From positions 1,550,001 to 1,614,000 of the forward strand of contig NZ_CP119422.1 of the NCBI RefSeq assembly GCF_030506285.1: a DNA stretch of 64,000 bases, in the 5' to 3' direction. The position numbers and the translations under genes are program-made. The DNA comes from Catalinimonas niigatensis. Lineage in GTDB: Bacteria > Bacteroidota > Bacteroidia > Cytophagales > Cyclobacteriaceae. Shown here piece after piece: positions 33,119-43,574 of this stretch (position 1 is the stretch's first letter; every line of letters begins with the position of its first letter). Under the pieces are notes generated by a model, which saw nothing but the letters and a program-made list of their open reading frames with translations, was not told the origin of the DNA and did not search any database.

Positions 33119-33156
33119 AAGTTTTGATGCATTTTGCTTTTCTTTGACTATGAAAG

Positions 33157-35910
33157 TCACTCATACTTCAAACTATCCACTGGATTGGCCAAGGCGGCCT
33201 TTACTGTCTGCACACTGATGGTGATGATGGCAATCATGAATACAGCTAATACTGGCATAACAAAAAACCACCACTCGATGTCTATCCGGAAGGCATAATT
33301 ATCCAGCCACTGATCAAACACGAAATAAGCTAGCGGCAAAGCTATGATTGAAGCAATAAATACCAGTTTTACAAATTTGCCAGATAGTAGCAGCATGATA
33401 TTCGGCACAGTAGACCCCAATACTTTCCGGATACCGATCTCTTTGCTTCTTTGAATAGCCAGATAAGAGGATAAACCAAAAATACCAAGGCAGGCAATGA
33501 AAATGGCGAGGCTGGCAAAGATGCCGAAAATTTTACCAAACTGTATATCCGATTTGTATTGCTGGTTGAAGCGTTCGTCCAGGAAATAATAATCAAGAGG
33601 AGTATCTGGAAAATAATTTTGGTATTTTTCCTCAATCCATTCCATATTTTCCTGCAAATGATCAGAACTGATTTTCGCTGACAAATAGGCACGATCTCTG
33701 GATTTAAAATCATAGATTTCTCCTCTATCATTTACAGCTGTGGCACCTTCCAGCATAAAGCATATAGGATAGTAAGCTTCTTTCAGTGAAGATTGATGGA
33801 AATCTCTCACTATCCCGATCACTTCTATATCTTGCCGGCCAATAGCCCATAGATTCTGATGTAATGCAGCTTCGGCATTATCAAAGCCCAGCATATGTGC
33901 CGTACTCTCATTGATAATGATTGCATCCTTATCCGTACTGTGATCTTTAGAAAAATTTCTCCCGCCTACAAAAGTAAAATCATATACATCCAGAAATTCA
34001 TGATCAATACTGATCCGCTTCACAGCCGTAACTGACTGACTTTTGTCTATGCCTATGGCCCAATCCCAATCAGTCTTTCGCCCGGGTACTGTAGAAGAAA
34101 TGGCGGCATCTTCAACAAATGTTCTGCTTAAAAGGTCCTCTTTAAAAACTTCCAGGGATTCATCTTTTAAGGTAATATCTGTGGGAGACCTGATGACTAG
34201 CATTTGTTCTTTATCAAAACCTAGGGGTTGATTTTGCATATAGGCGATCTGCCGGTACATCAGGTATGTACCGGCAATCAGAATTACAGACATAGTAAAC
34301 TGAATCACCACCAAGCCTGAGCGAAGACTGATACCCCGGGAGGGAGAAAGCAGCATCCTACCTCGCAGTGCTTTCAATGGATGAAAGGAGGAAAGTACCA
34401 GAGCTGGATAAAAGCCGGAAACCATTGTGCTAAATAAAAAAAGCCCCCCCAGCACCGCAAAAAAGAGCGGTAGATTGGGAAAGCCCTGCCACCAGAGATG
34501 GAAGGACAGGGGAATACCTGTCAGTTGCCGGAAGAAAGGCAGACTCCCCCAAAGGACAATCAGAGCGAGCAGGAAAGCCAGGAGATTTAGAAGAAAAGCT
34601 TCTGTAAAAAACTGCAGGATTAACTGTCTTCTTCCGGCACCAGCTACCTTTCGCATTCCTACTTCCCTGGCCCTTTGTACGGCTTTGGCTGTGGTCAAAT
34701 TCACATAATTGACCCAGGCAATAACAATTACCAGAAGCCCTATTACAAATAATACGTAGATAGTTTGAAAGCTTCCATGAGGTTTTATTTCATCTGGGCT
34801 ATCAGATTTTAAATAAATATCATCTACCCGAAGCCAATCGTGTTTATGTTTTATTTCAGGTGTGGGATTATTGACTTGATTTCTTTCCATAATCATTGCA
34901 GCATACTGCGGCTTTTTCTCCAGAAATTGTTCTGCCGTAATATGAGGGTGTAATTGCATATAGGTATAGTACCCATACGTATTCCATCTTTCATCAAACT
35001 CTTTAGGATCAGATTCTGTCAGAGTACAGTACGATATCAGGAAATCTGTCTGGAAGTGTGTATTAGGGGGTAAATCCTGGAAAATACCTGTGATCTGATA
35101 TTTTGACTCTATCTTGTCCGGTTGGAAAGAAATCTCAATGATTCTTCCTATGATATCATCGGAGACAGTGCCAAAATATCTTTCTGCCGTAGATTCAGAA
35201 ATAATGACCGAATTAGGTAGATCCAGGGCGGAAGCGTCTCCAAATAGCATCGGGAAATCAAACATTGAAAGTAGGGATGATTCTGTGAAGAGCGTATGTT
35301 CTTCATTAAAACTAACCTTTTCATTTTTATCATCAATATAGGAAATAGTCAGATAGGTTTCTTTAGGTGAAAACATTCTGCCAACTTCCTTTACCTCAGG
35401 CATATTTTCACGGATCAAATGTGCTACGCCTGGAGAAACTCCTGCAGATTTAAAAATAATCTCTCCCCCAGGTTTTTCTAACCACATATTCCAACGATAC
35501 AATTGATTTTTGTTGGAATGATAATCATCATAACTCACCTCAAAGCTCACATAGACAAGGATAATCATAAACGCTGCCATACCGATGGCAAGGCCGGAGA
35601 TATTGATGAGGGAAAAACCAAATTGCCTTCTGAAATTCCGCAAAGCAGTGATAAGATAACTTTTGTACATGCCGGTGGTGGTTAGATGAAAATGAGGTAC
35701 GTTCAATCCTAAGGCGAAAGGGCGGAAAAGACTAAATACATCCAGCAGGTAAAGTAGATTAGCTTTTTTCTCTCCCTGCTCCTCTACATTTCGCTGGTAC
35801 ATCTCATGCAGATCGCCCTGCACTACTTCCAGAAATTCTTCTGAACAGAACCATTCCAGCAAGCGGTCTATCCAGCGAGGTGGTGCGGAGGAAGGGAGCT
35901 TAGTATTCAT
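33157..35910 (-). CDS. FtsX-type ABC permease with N-terminal permease prefix domain 2
   Basis: 917 residues. The first ~80 form a cytoplasmic prefix domain (RWIDRLLEWFCSEEFLEVVQGDLHEMYQRNVEE), a feature of permeases encoded beside PadR regulators. Then comes a double FtsX module: first helix ISGLAIGMAAFMIILVYV, periplasmic domain, three helices with REVGMRKVAGAGRRQLILQF, second periplasmic domain, and last three helices with RSKEIGIRKVLGS. The PadR gene 48 bp upstream on the same strand supports this type. Transport substrate unknown. Confidence 0.87.
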   Translation of the reverse strand: MNTKLPSSAPPRWIDRLLEWFCSEEFLEVVQGDLHEMYQRNVEEQGEKKANLLYLLDVFSLFRPFALGLNVPHFHLTTTGMYKSYLITALRNFRRQFGFSLINISGLAIGMAAFMIILVYVSFEVSYDDYHSNKNQLYRWNMWLEKPGGEIIFKSAGVSPGVAHLIRENMPEVKEVGRMFSPKETYLTISYIDDKNEKVSFNEEHTLFTESSLLSMFDFPMLFGDASALDLPNSVIISESTAERYFGTVSDDIIGRIIEISFQPDKIESKYQITGIFQDLPPNTHFQTDFLISYCTLTESDPKEFDERWNTYGYYTYMQLHPHITAEQFLEKKPQYAAMIMERNQVNNPTPEIKHKHDWLRVDDIYLKSDSPDEIKPHGSFQTIYVLFVIGLLVIVIAWVNYVNLTTAKAVQRAREVGMRKVAGAGRRQLILQFFTEAFLLNLLAFLLALIVLWGSLPFFRQLTGIPLSFHLWWQGFPNLPLFFAVLGGLFLFSTMVSGFYPALVLSSFHPLKALRGRMLLSPSRGISLRSGLVVIQFTMSVILIAGTYLMYRQIAYMQNQPLGFDKEQMLVIRSPTDITLKDESLEVFKEDLLSRTFVEDAAISSTVPGRKTDWDWAIGIDKSQSVTAVKRISIDHEFLDVYDFTFVGGRNFSKDHSTDKDAIIINESTAHMLGFDNAEAALHQNLWAIGRQDIEVIGIVRDFHQSSLKEAYYPICFMLEGATAVNDRGEIYDFKSRDRAYLSAKISSDHLQENMEWIEEKYQNYFPDTPLDYYFLDERFNQQYKSDIQFGKIFGIFASLAIFIACLGIFGLSSYLAIQRSKEIGIRKVLGSTVPNIMLLLSGKFVKLVFIASIIALPLAYFVFDQWLDNYAFRIDIEWWFFVMPVLAVFMIAIITISVQTVKAALANPVDSLKYE

Positions 35911-35958
35911 AGTGCATATTTTTCACTTTCATAGAGAGCACAAATCTTTGATCCAATC

Positions 35959-36294
35959 TCAGGTCTTGAACTTCACTGACCATTCCGGCAGTAAGCTCCA
36001 GAGTTCACTGCGTAAGTCCTTAGACTGAATCAGAGCTCGCTTACCATAGGCTGTCACCCTAAAATAACGCTTCCTGCGTCCTCCTCTTTCTGTTGTAGCC
36101 CCTCCTTCACTAGATTGCAGGTAACCTTTTTTCTCCAAACGGTTGAGAGCTGAGTGTAATGCTCCTATGCTGGCTTTCTTGCCTGTTCGCTGCTCTATCT
36201 CATCTTTGATAGTCACTCCATAAGCATTCTCTTCCAGTACACCGACAGTGAGTAGTACTACTTCTTCAAATTCACCAAAATAGTGTTTTCCCAT
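35959..36294 (-). CDS. PadR-family transcriptional regulator
   Basis: 111 residues forming a PadR winged helix: FEEVVLLTVGVLEENAYGVTI, then GKKASIGALHSALNRLEKKGYL and the basic wing EGGATTERGGRRKRYFRVTAYGK. It probably represses its own operon, which includes the prefix-domain permease directly downstream, in response to a small hydrophobic molecule or membrane stress as known for other PadR pairs. Confidence 0.88.
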   Translation of the reverse strand: MGKHYFGEFEEVVLLTVGVLEENAYGVTIKDEIEQRTGKKASIGALHSALNRLEKKGYLQSSEGGATTERGGRRKRYFRVTAYGKRALIQSKDLRSELWSLLPEWSVKFKT

Positions 36295-36542
36295 CTTCAG
36301 TTATGGTTTCATTCCTGAATGTAGATAAAACATTATTACTTTCCTAATCGTAGATTAATTATCTGTTCCAAATGTAAACGAGTAGCTTAAGTATACATTT
36401 AAAGAGGGACTTGTATTCCTAAAAGGTCCATTTTCTATACCACCTTCAGTTGTTTACTGCAAAAAACCTACTCTTCCCTGCAAAAAGATTGTAGAAAAGT
36501 TGAATTGGGGGTAGCTTATGCTGTATCAATAGCTAAACCACC

Positions 36543-39000
36543 ATGCTACGCAACTACCTACAGATCGCTTTCCGGAACCTTTGGCTGAACAAGTTTTATG
36601 CTCTTATCAATATATTAGGTCTTGCTGTTGGTATGACAGCAGCCTTTTTTATTTTCCAATATGTACACTTTGAGTAAAGCTACGATAACTTTCATGAACA
36701 TGTAGATAACATTTACAGGATAACAGGAAATCTTACTGTAGATGGAGTGGAACTGCCTACTGAACATAGTGACCTTTCAACTTTCCCCCTGCTGTAAAAA
36801 GAGAATGTCCTGAGGTCATAGAATACGCCAGATTGACCCAGCATGGAATTGATAACAGTGTTATTTCTTACGAACCTGAGGATGGAAACCAGCCATTAGA
36901 ATTTCTGGTAGAGAAAATCTTTTATGCAGAAGCTTCTTTTATGAAAATTTTCTCTTTCCCTATGTTGGCGGGTGATCCCATCAAAGCGCTGGAAGCACCT
37001 CATTCTCTCTTGTTGTCTGAGCGGAAGGCTAAAAAGTTTTTTGGCAACAACTGGCGGGAAGTAGATCCTGTCGGTAAAGTGCTAAAAATTAATGGGGAAG
37101 AAAACTATATGATCACTGGCATTGTCCAGGATATTCCGGAAAATTCTCACATCAAGTTTGACGCTCTTTTGTCATTGACTACTCTTTCTGATGAGTTACA
37201 TTATGATACCGAATGGGTAACTGCATTTCCATCTTACATACAACTTGATCCAAAAGCTGATGTAGAGCAACTTGAGGCAAAGCTGATGCAAATCCAGGAA
37301 AGGCTCTTTGGAGATCTTTTTCTACAGCTAAACATAGACACATTACAGTTATCATTGCAAGCTGTCAGGGATACACATCTTCATTCAAATCATTTTAAAG
37401 AAGAACCGGAAATAAGGGGTAGTGCTACTACCATTGAGTTTCTGTTCCTCATCGGATTCTTTATTCTGATCCTGGCCTGGATCAACTTTGTAAACCTATC
37501 TACTGCAAGGGCAGTAAGTCGGTCTAAGGAAGTAGGAGTCCGTAAGTCAATAGGTGCAGGCAAATGGCAATTGATTCACCAATTCCTGCTGGAAGCTTTT
37601 ATGATTAATGGCTTAAGCCTACTGCTAGCTGTTGCTTTGTACTTGCTATTCTATTCCATTTTCATCAGCGTGGTACAAAAAGAAATTCCACTGCATTCTT
37701 TGTTTGAGAGTTACTGGTTGCCAATAGGAATAGCAGGAGTGCTTCTTTTGGGCACGCTTCTTTCCGGAGGACATTCAGCCTTTTTTCTTTCCTCCTTTAA
37801 AGTGGTCAAAGTGCTGAAAAATTATACTCTACCCGAAAAGGACTTGTTCTTCGTAAAAGCCTGATCATATTCCAGTTCATCATCTCCATTGGGCTTATCA
37901 TTGCTACTTTCGTTGTATATCAGCAACTGATGTTTATGAAGAATTATGAGATGGGGTACAACATGTCACAAAAGCTGATCGTAAGAGCTCCAAACATCAC
38001 CCAAGACTATGCTCATCAGTATGAAAGTTACAAAACAGCTTTACAAAGACTGCCTGTGGTAGGACAGGTAGCAGCATCACATCTTTCCCCAGGGGATCGT
38101 AGAGGAAAAGGAGATGGATTTGCTTCTACCTTAAAGCAGCCTGATAAGGGTACTTGGTTTTCTGTAAACTCAGTAGATAAAGAATATCTACAGACTTATG
38201 AAATTAATATCCTGCATGGCAGAGGCTTTTCCCGTAACTTTCCTGCTGACAAAGAAGCAGTAGTCATTACTGAAGAAGTAACTTTGGTATTAGGCTATGA
38301 TCCTGTAGAACGGGCTTTACAAGAGAAAATACTACTCAGTGAAGGGCAAGTAAAAAAAGAAGTGACAGTGATAGGTATTGCTAATGATGTCAATCTTTAT
38401 TCTTTAAAACTAGAGCAGACAGGTATCATATTCCTGCTGGCAGATGAGTTCGATAGAGATCAATCCCAATGGCCTATCAGCTATTTTACAGTTGAAATGG
38501 AAAGTTCAGAAGATGTTTCTGAATCACTTAAAAGCATAGAAGAAATTTACGAAAGCCACTTTCCCGCTAATCCTTTTGTCTACTTCTTCCTGGAGGATTA
38601 TTTTAATGCTCAATATCTTGCTGAGGAGCAATTTGGGAAAGTATTTACCTGGGCAAGGGGTCTAGCTATCTTTATTGCCTGTTTGGGGCTACTAGGATTG
38701 TCAGCCTTTATGGTAAAGCAACGCAGCAAAGAGATCGGTATCCGCAAGGTACTGGGTTCAAACATTTCCGATATCTGGCTGCTCCTGGCCAAAGATCTGC
38801 TGAAGGCTCTGTTGATTGCTTCGGTCATTGGCATACCGCTGATCAACTACTTTATGAAAAGCTGGCTGGAGGAGTTCGTCTACAAAATCCCTTTGAGCTG
38901 GTGGATGTTTGTCTTGCCCGTGGTTCTGATGATACTCATAGCTATACTCACCGTCAGCCAACATCTGAGAAAGGCAACTAGACTGCTTAGGTATAAGTAA
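36543..39000 (+). pseudogene. Decayed FtsX-type ABC permease, paralogue of 22468-24951
   Basis: Three frames together reproduce a permease very like the intact one: MLRNYLQIAFRNLWLNKFYA with a TAA at codon 45 (36675-36677, Arg in the paralogue), a frameshift in a C-run near 36786-36791, a second frameshift near 37845-37850, then the C-terminal half to RSKEIGIRKVLGS and a shortened end. With at least three independent lesions it cannot make a full product. The residual halves remain well conserved, so decay is recent. Confidence 0.88.
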
Positions 39001-39075
39001 CATTTTAATCTATATTTTTAAGACTTGTTGCTACTAAAAAATTCCCTTTTCTGCATTCCTCTCCTACTATTACTA

Positions 39076-39115
39076 TTTATCTTATTATCTCAGAAGCTCA
39101 GCCAAAGTTTTACAT
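39076..39115. repeat. 40-bp dispersed repeat, copy 2
   Basis: Agrees with 7888-7927 at 34 of 40 positions, including the run CTCAGCCAAAGTT. It lies in the spacer between the permease pseudogene and the GAF gene. Confidence 0.4.
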
Positions 39116-39188
39116 AAATCGAGATTACTTAACTTCAAATATTTTAATTATCTTACTTACTACGTGTCTCTAACAAATTCTAAAGATC

Positions 39189-39680
39189 ATGTCTACTAAT
39201 CCTTCGGTTATACTCCAAAAACTTCAAAATCAAAAGTCTGTATTTGACTGGCAGCATCTCCTCTCTGACATCATCACCACTTTTAACTGTTCTACCGGAA
39301 CTCTCCATATATTAGATCAGAACACGCAGCTGCTAAAGTTACAGGCAGAACAGGGAATTCCGGAATTCTTATTACCTAAAATGAAGGAGATACCCATAGG
39401 AAAAGGTATGGCGGGTATTGCAGCTGAACGTAAGCAGCCTGTTGAGATGTGTAATCTACAGACCGATGATTCTGGTGTGGCTCGTCCTTCGGCAAAGGAA
39501 ACCAAAGTAGCAGGTTCTATCGCTATTCCGATGCTGCTTAACGGGAACTTATATGGCGTATTTGGTATTGCTAAACCTGATCCTTATGATTTTACAGAAA
39601 AGGAAGAAGATGTTTTAATGAAGATCGGCGAAGCGATGAGCCGATATATTCTCGCACAGGCATCTCCTGAGCAGCGTTAG
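39189..39680 (+). CDS. GAF-domain protein
   Basis: 163 residues, almost entirely one GAF domain: FNCSTGTLHILDQNTQLLKLQAEQGIP, then IPIGKGMAGIAAERKQPVEMCNLQTDD, then AGSIAIPMLLNGNLYGVFGIAKPD and the final helix. GAF domains bind small ligands or form sensors. No output domain is attached, so it may act through a partner or be a free-standing binding protein. The IS1 element begins 17 bp after its stop codon. Confidence 0.8.
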   Translation: MSTNPSVILQKLQNQKSVFDWQHLLSDIITTFNCSTGTLHILDQNTQLLKLQAEQGIPEFLLPKMKEIPIGKGMAGIAAERKQPVEMCNLQTDDSGVARPSAKETKVAGSIAIPMLLNGNLYGVFGIAKPDPYDFTEKEEDVLMKIGEAMSRYILAQASPEQR

Positions 39681-39703
39681 GTTCAATAATAAAGAGGGTA
39701 GTC

Positions 39704-40204
39704 CTAACTTTGTAATGATATGTTGTAATGGGTAATGACAAACTTAATTGATTTGATGTGTCGATCCAGTTTTTCTGAGAAGGACAAGCTTAAACGAACC
39801 AAGCGTGAACATCGCTGACGAAGCGTACAAAAGAACCTTTCCACATGGTTGGTATTTTTTTTAGTCTTTCCAAATTTGTGTTGATTAGCAGGAATGATTT
39901 GCTTATAAGCATCCCAATCGTCGGTATAAAAGATTGCCCGTCGGCGATAACGTTCAGGAATTGCCCGCCATAATCCTAAGGCCCCCTTAGCACTTCTGTT
40001 CCCTATAAACAGGGCTACCACTTGGCGACTGTTTCGGTAAAGAGCCAACCATAACCATTGTTTATTGGCCTTACAAGCAACAAAACTCCATAGCTCATCT
40101 GTTTCACAATTAACCTCCATTAGGTCTATATGAGCATCTTCTGCAACGGAACAAGCTAAATTATCAGGAATCTCTTCGTATAATTCATCCATGTAGCTAT
40201 ACAA
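39704..40204 (-). CDS. insB: IS1 InsB-like DDE transposase domain
   Basis: 166 residues with the IS1 catalytic set: ETDELWSFVACKANKQWLW (first Asp), IFYTDDWDAY (second Asp) and NHVERFFCTLRQRCSRLVR (Glu). Complete to the IS end. Normally expressed as a fusion with the InsA part; whether the slippage site still works here is not clear. Confidence 0.8.
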   Translation of the reverse strand: MYSYMDELYEEIPDNLACSVAEDAHIDLMEVNCETDELWSFVACKANKQWLWLALYRNSRQVVALFIGNRSAKGALGLWRAIPERYRRRAIFYTDDWDAYKQIIPANQHKFGKTKKNTNHVERFFCTLRQRCSRLVRLSLSFSEKLDRHIKSIKFVITHYNISLQS

Positions 40205-40451
40205 TTGATGCTGCTGCGTCGGCAGTCCGATTGATTTCCATTATCCTACAGATAGCTTCCAGCGAAATACGTTCGGCCAACATGAGTTCCACACGGCGTT
40301 TACACTCTTGAGAAAGTGGCTGATAAGTCCGCTTCTGTACAAACTGTCGCTGGCAGCTTGCACATTTAAGGCGGGCTTTTCCATAATAAGTAGAACCATT
40401 TTTCACTACATTTGTGGAGCCGCAGGCTGGGTAGTCGTGTTGTTGAAACAT
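40197..40451 (-). CDS. insA: IS1 InsA-like zinc-finger/HTH protein
   Basis: Read from the ATG at 40451: FQQHDYPACGSTNVVKNG, then GKARLKCASCQRQF, then a helical HTH part ending at 40197. In IS1 InsA the N-terminal finger is CPxCGS...CxxC; here the first Cys codon is TAC (Tyr), so the finger lacks a ligand. The frame overlaps the InsB-like frame by 8 bp, as needed for the InsA-InsB fusion by frameshifting. An ATG further upstream at 40517 is possible but gives an atypical N-terminus. Confidence 0.65.
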   Translation of the reverse strand: MFQQHDYPACGSTNVVKNGSTYYGKARLKCASCQRQFVQKRTYQPLSQECKRRVELMLAERISLEAICRIMEINRTADAAASIV

Positions 40452-40606
40452 GATAAAGTAGGTTTGAGCTTCGTAACCCAAAGCTACTGGCTGCCTGTGG
40501 CTTTTTCTAATCGTCATTACTTTTTAAGGACTATCCTATATTTTAACGGTTAAATTTAACACATCAGCGTTAGACTATAATTATTGATCGTTTTAAGCCA
40601 AATATC

Positions 40607-43450
40607 CTATTGATTAAAGAAAGTAACTGTATTCAATTGAACTTCTTCCAAACTTTTTTCCTTAGCGTTACTATTAACGAAAATTAAGTAAAGATCATGC
40701 CTACCTGTAGTTGGGGTAATTAAAGATCTAGCAATCATATTCAAAGCTCGTTCTTTATCCTTGGAGATGGTTGAATCATTTATTTCTCCAATTAATTTTC
40801 CCGTTTTCCCATTTAATCTCACCTCTATTTTCCAACCATCCAAATTTAATGGGCCATTCATATCTCTAAACTGAAATTCAATTTCCGTAATACCAGTTAT
40901 ATCAATATTTTCCAAAACTATTGCTGCGCCAGACCTTTCAGCTTTCACGGTTGACTTTTCAGGGAGGACTCTGTGATTGATGGTGGCATCAATATATTTA
41001 TCAAAAAATGCAACAGGTACTGTCGGGTTGCTAAGCACCAATAATGCTGTTGACGATTGCGTGATTGATTTTTCCGCACCTTTATCTGCATATGATGCCC
41101 GGAACAAAAATTTATCACGTAAACTTTTTTCAGATTTGAAGGCACCTACTCCGGGATTTGTCATTTCAGGAACAGTGTAAGTATATTTACCTTTTATTGG
41201 AAGTGTTTTACCCTGTTTTTGGGCATTTAAACTTAGAATGTAATCAACAATGGTATTAACTGCTTCATCTGAAAGTGAAGGATGCGCAGGCATAGCTAAT
41301 TCCGCTTCCCATTGTCCTTTACCTCCTTTCAAGATTTTATTGCGCAGATAACTCCTGGCATCTTTGTTATCTTGGTATCTTTCCGATATCTCTTTGTATG
41401 AGGGCCCAATTAATTTTTTGTCAACAGCATGGCAAGACCTACAATCAGTGCCGGTTATATATTCATTAGCAAGTATATGGATAAAAGGCTTATCAGCAGG
41501 ATTTTGTTCAAGAGCCTTTGATATTTTCTCGATATTGAAATCGTTCTCCAAATAATCAATTTGTAGTTTAATATCGCTTTCCGGAATAGATTTATCCGCC
41601 AAGGAACCATCCTCCTTATCTGTAACGGAAAGTTGGTAATCGATACTTGTATCTGGAAAAAAGAATGTTCTGTTGTAGGAACCGAAATCAAATTTAATTT
41701 GAGGGGGTTCATTGCCAGCAAAAAGAACAAGAGTACTTTCACTTTTGAGCCCGGCCGCATCAACAACAGTGAGTTTCGCATGGTATTTCCCGGGGGTACC
41801 AAGCGTCACTTCGGGACTAGGATTATTAAATGAGTGCAGCAATTGTCCTTCTTTACTGACCTCCCATGTATATGCAAGTTCGTCATTATCATAGTCGGTT
41901 GAGCCTTTTGACAAAAGTGGCACTTTAAAAGGGACAGCACCTGCAACCTGGGGGGTAGAGGCTACCGCAATTGGTTTGCGATTACCCGCTGTATATTCTA
42001 TCCTAATTAAACGTGCCTCTTGATTTCGCATGTAAGGGCCCCTACCATATTCAAGTACATACAAGTCTCCTTCTGGACCAAAACCCATGTCTATAGGTCC
42101 ATTTAAATCTATATTAGGGAAAAATTCCTCCATACTTTCAAAGCCTCCATCATCATTCAAAGTTACTGCCATAATCCAACCTCTGGTCCAATCTGTAATA
42201 AACCATTTGCCCTCATGGTAATCTGGAAATAACCTTTCGGCGTCTTTGAAATCCTTTTGATGGAAGATGGGGCCGCCCACAGCACTATTACTGCCACTGC
42301 CCAGTAAGGGGAAATCAATAGCTTGGGATTGTGGGTACCAAATCATCGCTGGTTCTGCCGGAGGCAAGGTATCAAGGCCCGTATTGTTCTTTGACTGGTT
42401 TAGTGGTAGTAAGGAGTCAAATTTTTCAAAGGACTTTTTTGTCTCATAGTCATACCTCCAATAAGGTTTGTTGTTCGCAATAAAATAGGGCCAACCAAAG
42501 TTTGCCGCTTTCCTGGCTACATTAAATTCGTCATAGGACTTAGGGCCCATTCCTATGGAGTCTACAATTCCTCCCGGGCCTACTTCCCCCCAATATAAAT
42601 AGCCTGTTTGGCTATCCAAACTCAGACGCCATGGATTTCTATTGCCCATAGTATAAATCTCAGGACGTGTTTTGGGTGTTCCAACAGGGTAAAGGTTCCC
42701 TTCGGGTATAGTGTAGGTACCATCAGCCTCGGGATGAATACGAAGAATTTTACCTCGAAGACTATTAGTATTTGAGGAGGTTCGTTGAGAATCAAATCTC
42801 TCTCTTCCTGGTCTGTTATCCAATGGAGCATATCCCCGGGAATCATTTTGCGTATTGTCACCCGTGGAAAGGTAAAGGTTTCCATCAGAATCAAACAACA
42901 TTCCACCTCCCAGATGGCAACAAGATTCTCTTTGATTGTTTACGGTAAGTAATATTTTTTTTGAACTATGAACTAAAGTATCCCCTTGTATGATATATCG
43001 AGTTAAAATAGACCTATGGGCACCACCTTGGGGAGAATAATATAAATATATGAAACCATTATTTATAAAATCAGGGTCTACGACTACACCTTGCATACCA
43101 TCTTCGCCAGTAGGCGAAATTTCATTGCCATCCTTGTCGTAATACCCAATACTTACAGGAATTTCACCTACTAAACTTGTTTGGCTGGTTTTAGTATTAT
43201 AAAATTTGATTTTACCTTTTCGTTCTACAAATAGAATACGGCCATCATCTAAAATCTCGAATTGCATTGGTTCGTCAAGCTGTTCAGCCAGAATTATCTT
43301 CGTAAATCTATTATCGTCAGGTTTGGTTACTTCAGCATCTGTTACTTCGGCTTCTGTTGTTTGATTGCATGACGTAGAGCATGTTATGATGACTAAAGAG
43401 CAATAGAAATAGGGCTTTATTTTTTTTAAAAAAAAATGTGACTTATTCAT
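40607..43450 (-). CDS. Lipoprotein with PQQ-sugar-dehydrogenase-type propeller, PKD and cytochrome c domains
   Basis: 947 residues. A lipobox ends at Cys28 (ITCSTSC). A glucose/sorbosone-dehydrogenase-type beta-propeller follows (about 45-490: EPMQFEILDDGRILFVERKG, EDGMQGVVVDPDF, NRESCCHLGGGML-like, MGNRNPWRLSLDSQTGYLYWGEVG). Then a PKD-like Ig domain (about 490-590), a mono-haem cytochrome c with CRSCH at 670-674 and axial Met in LAMPAHPSLSD, and a C-terminal carbohydrate-binding-like module. It would oxidise a sugar at the cell surface and pass electrons to its own haem. It is the last gene of the minus-strand sulfatase/DUF1080 group. Confidence 0.8.
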   Translation of the reverse strand: MNKSHFFLKKIKPYFYCSLVIITCSTSCNQTTEAEVTDAEVTKPDDNRFTKIILAEQLDEPMQFEILDDGRILFVERKGKIKFYNTKTSQTSLVGEIPVSIGYYDKDGNEISPTGEDGMQGVVVDPDFINNGFIYLYYSPQGGAHRSILTRYIIQGDTLVHSSKKILLTVNNQRESCCHLGGGMLFDSDGNLYLSTGDNTQNDSRGYAPLDNRPGRERFDSQRTSSNTNSLRGKILRIHPEADGTYTIPEGNLYPVGTPKTRPEIYTMGNRNPWRLSLDSQTGYLYWGEVGPGGIVDSIGMGPKSYDEFNVARKAANFGWPYFIANNKPYWRYDYETKKSFEKFDSLLPLNQSKNNTGLDTLPPAEPAMIWYPQSQAIDFPLLGSGSNSAVGGPIFHQKDFKDAERLFPDYHEGKWFITDWTRGWIMAVTLNDDGGFESMEEFFPNIDLNGPIDMGFGPEGDLYVLEYGRGPYMRNQEARLIRIEYTAGNRKPIAVASTPQVAGAVPFKVPLLSKGSTDYDNDELAYTWEVSKEGQLLHSFNNPSPEVTLGTPGKYHAKLTVVDAAGLKSESTLVLFAGNEPPQIKFDFGSYNRTFFFPDTSIDYQLSVTDKEDGSLADKSIPESDIKLQIDYLENDFNIEKISKALEQNPADKPFIHILANEYITGTDCRSCHAVDKKLIGPSYKEISERYQDNKDARSYLRNKILKGGKGQWEAELAMPAHPSLSDEAVNTIVDYILSLNAQKQGKTLPIKGKYTYTVPEMTNPGVGAFKSEKSLRDKFLFRASYADKGAEKSITQSSTALLVLSNPTVPVAFFDKYIDATINHRVLPEKSTVKAERSGAAIVLENIDITGITEIEFQFRDMNGPLNLDGWKIEVRLNGKTGKLIGEINDSTISKDKERALNMIARSLITPTTGRHDLYLIFVNSNAKEKSLEEVQLNTVTFFNQ

Positions 43451-43574
43451 TATTTTTTGTAGCTAAATAGAAAATGGTATTATCTCAAGATATTGGGAGT
43501 ACGTGTTTTAAAAATTGCTTATTGAAATGCCAAAACATGAATATTTTCGACACCTGCCATCCTTTCAGATTCAA

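Larger units (their letters stand above)
32178..33156. other. Gene-poor stretch with a secretion-signal relic and a MITE
   Basis: About 980 bp between the LytTR gene and the PPD2 permease. It holds a truncated signal-peptide frame at 32334-32438, a stretch at about 32424-32460 resembling a MITE end (GGGTTCGTTTTCATAAA), and MITE copy B at 32742-33118. The AT-rich part at 32560-32740 shows nothing. Confidence 0.5.
39697..40536 (-). mobile_element. IS1-family insertion sequence
   Basis: About 840 bp with imperfect inverted ends: GGTAGTCCTAACTTTGTAATG at the left and, read in reverse from 40536, GGATAGTCCTTAAAAAGTAATG. Inside are two overlapping frames on the minus strand, an InsA-like zinc-finger part and an InsB-like DDE part, as in IS1. 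I see no convincing 8-9 bp target duplication. Confidence 0.75.
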
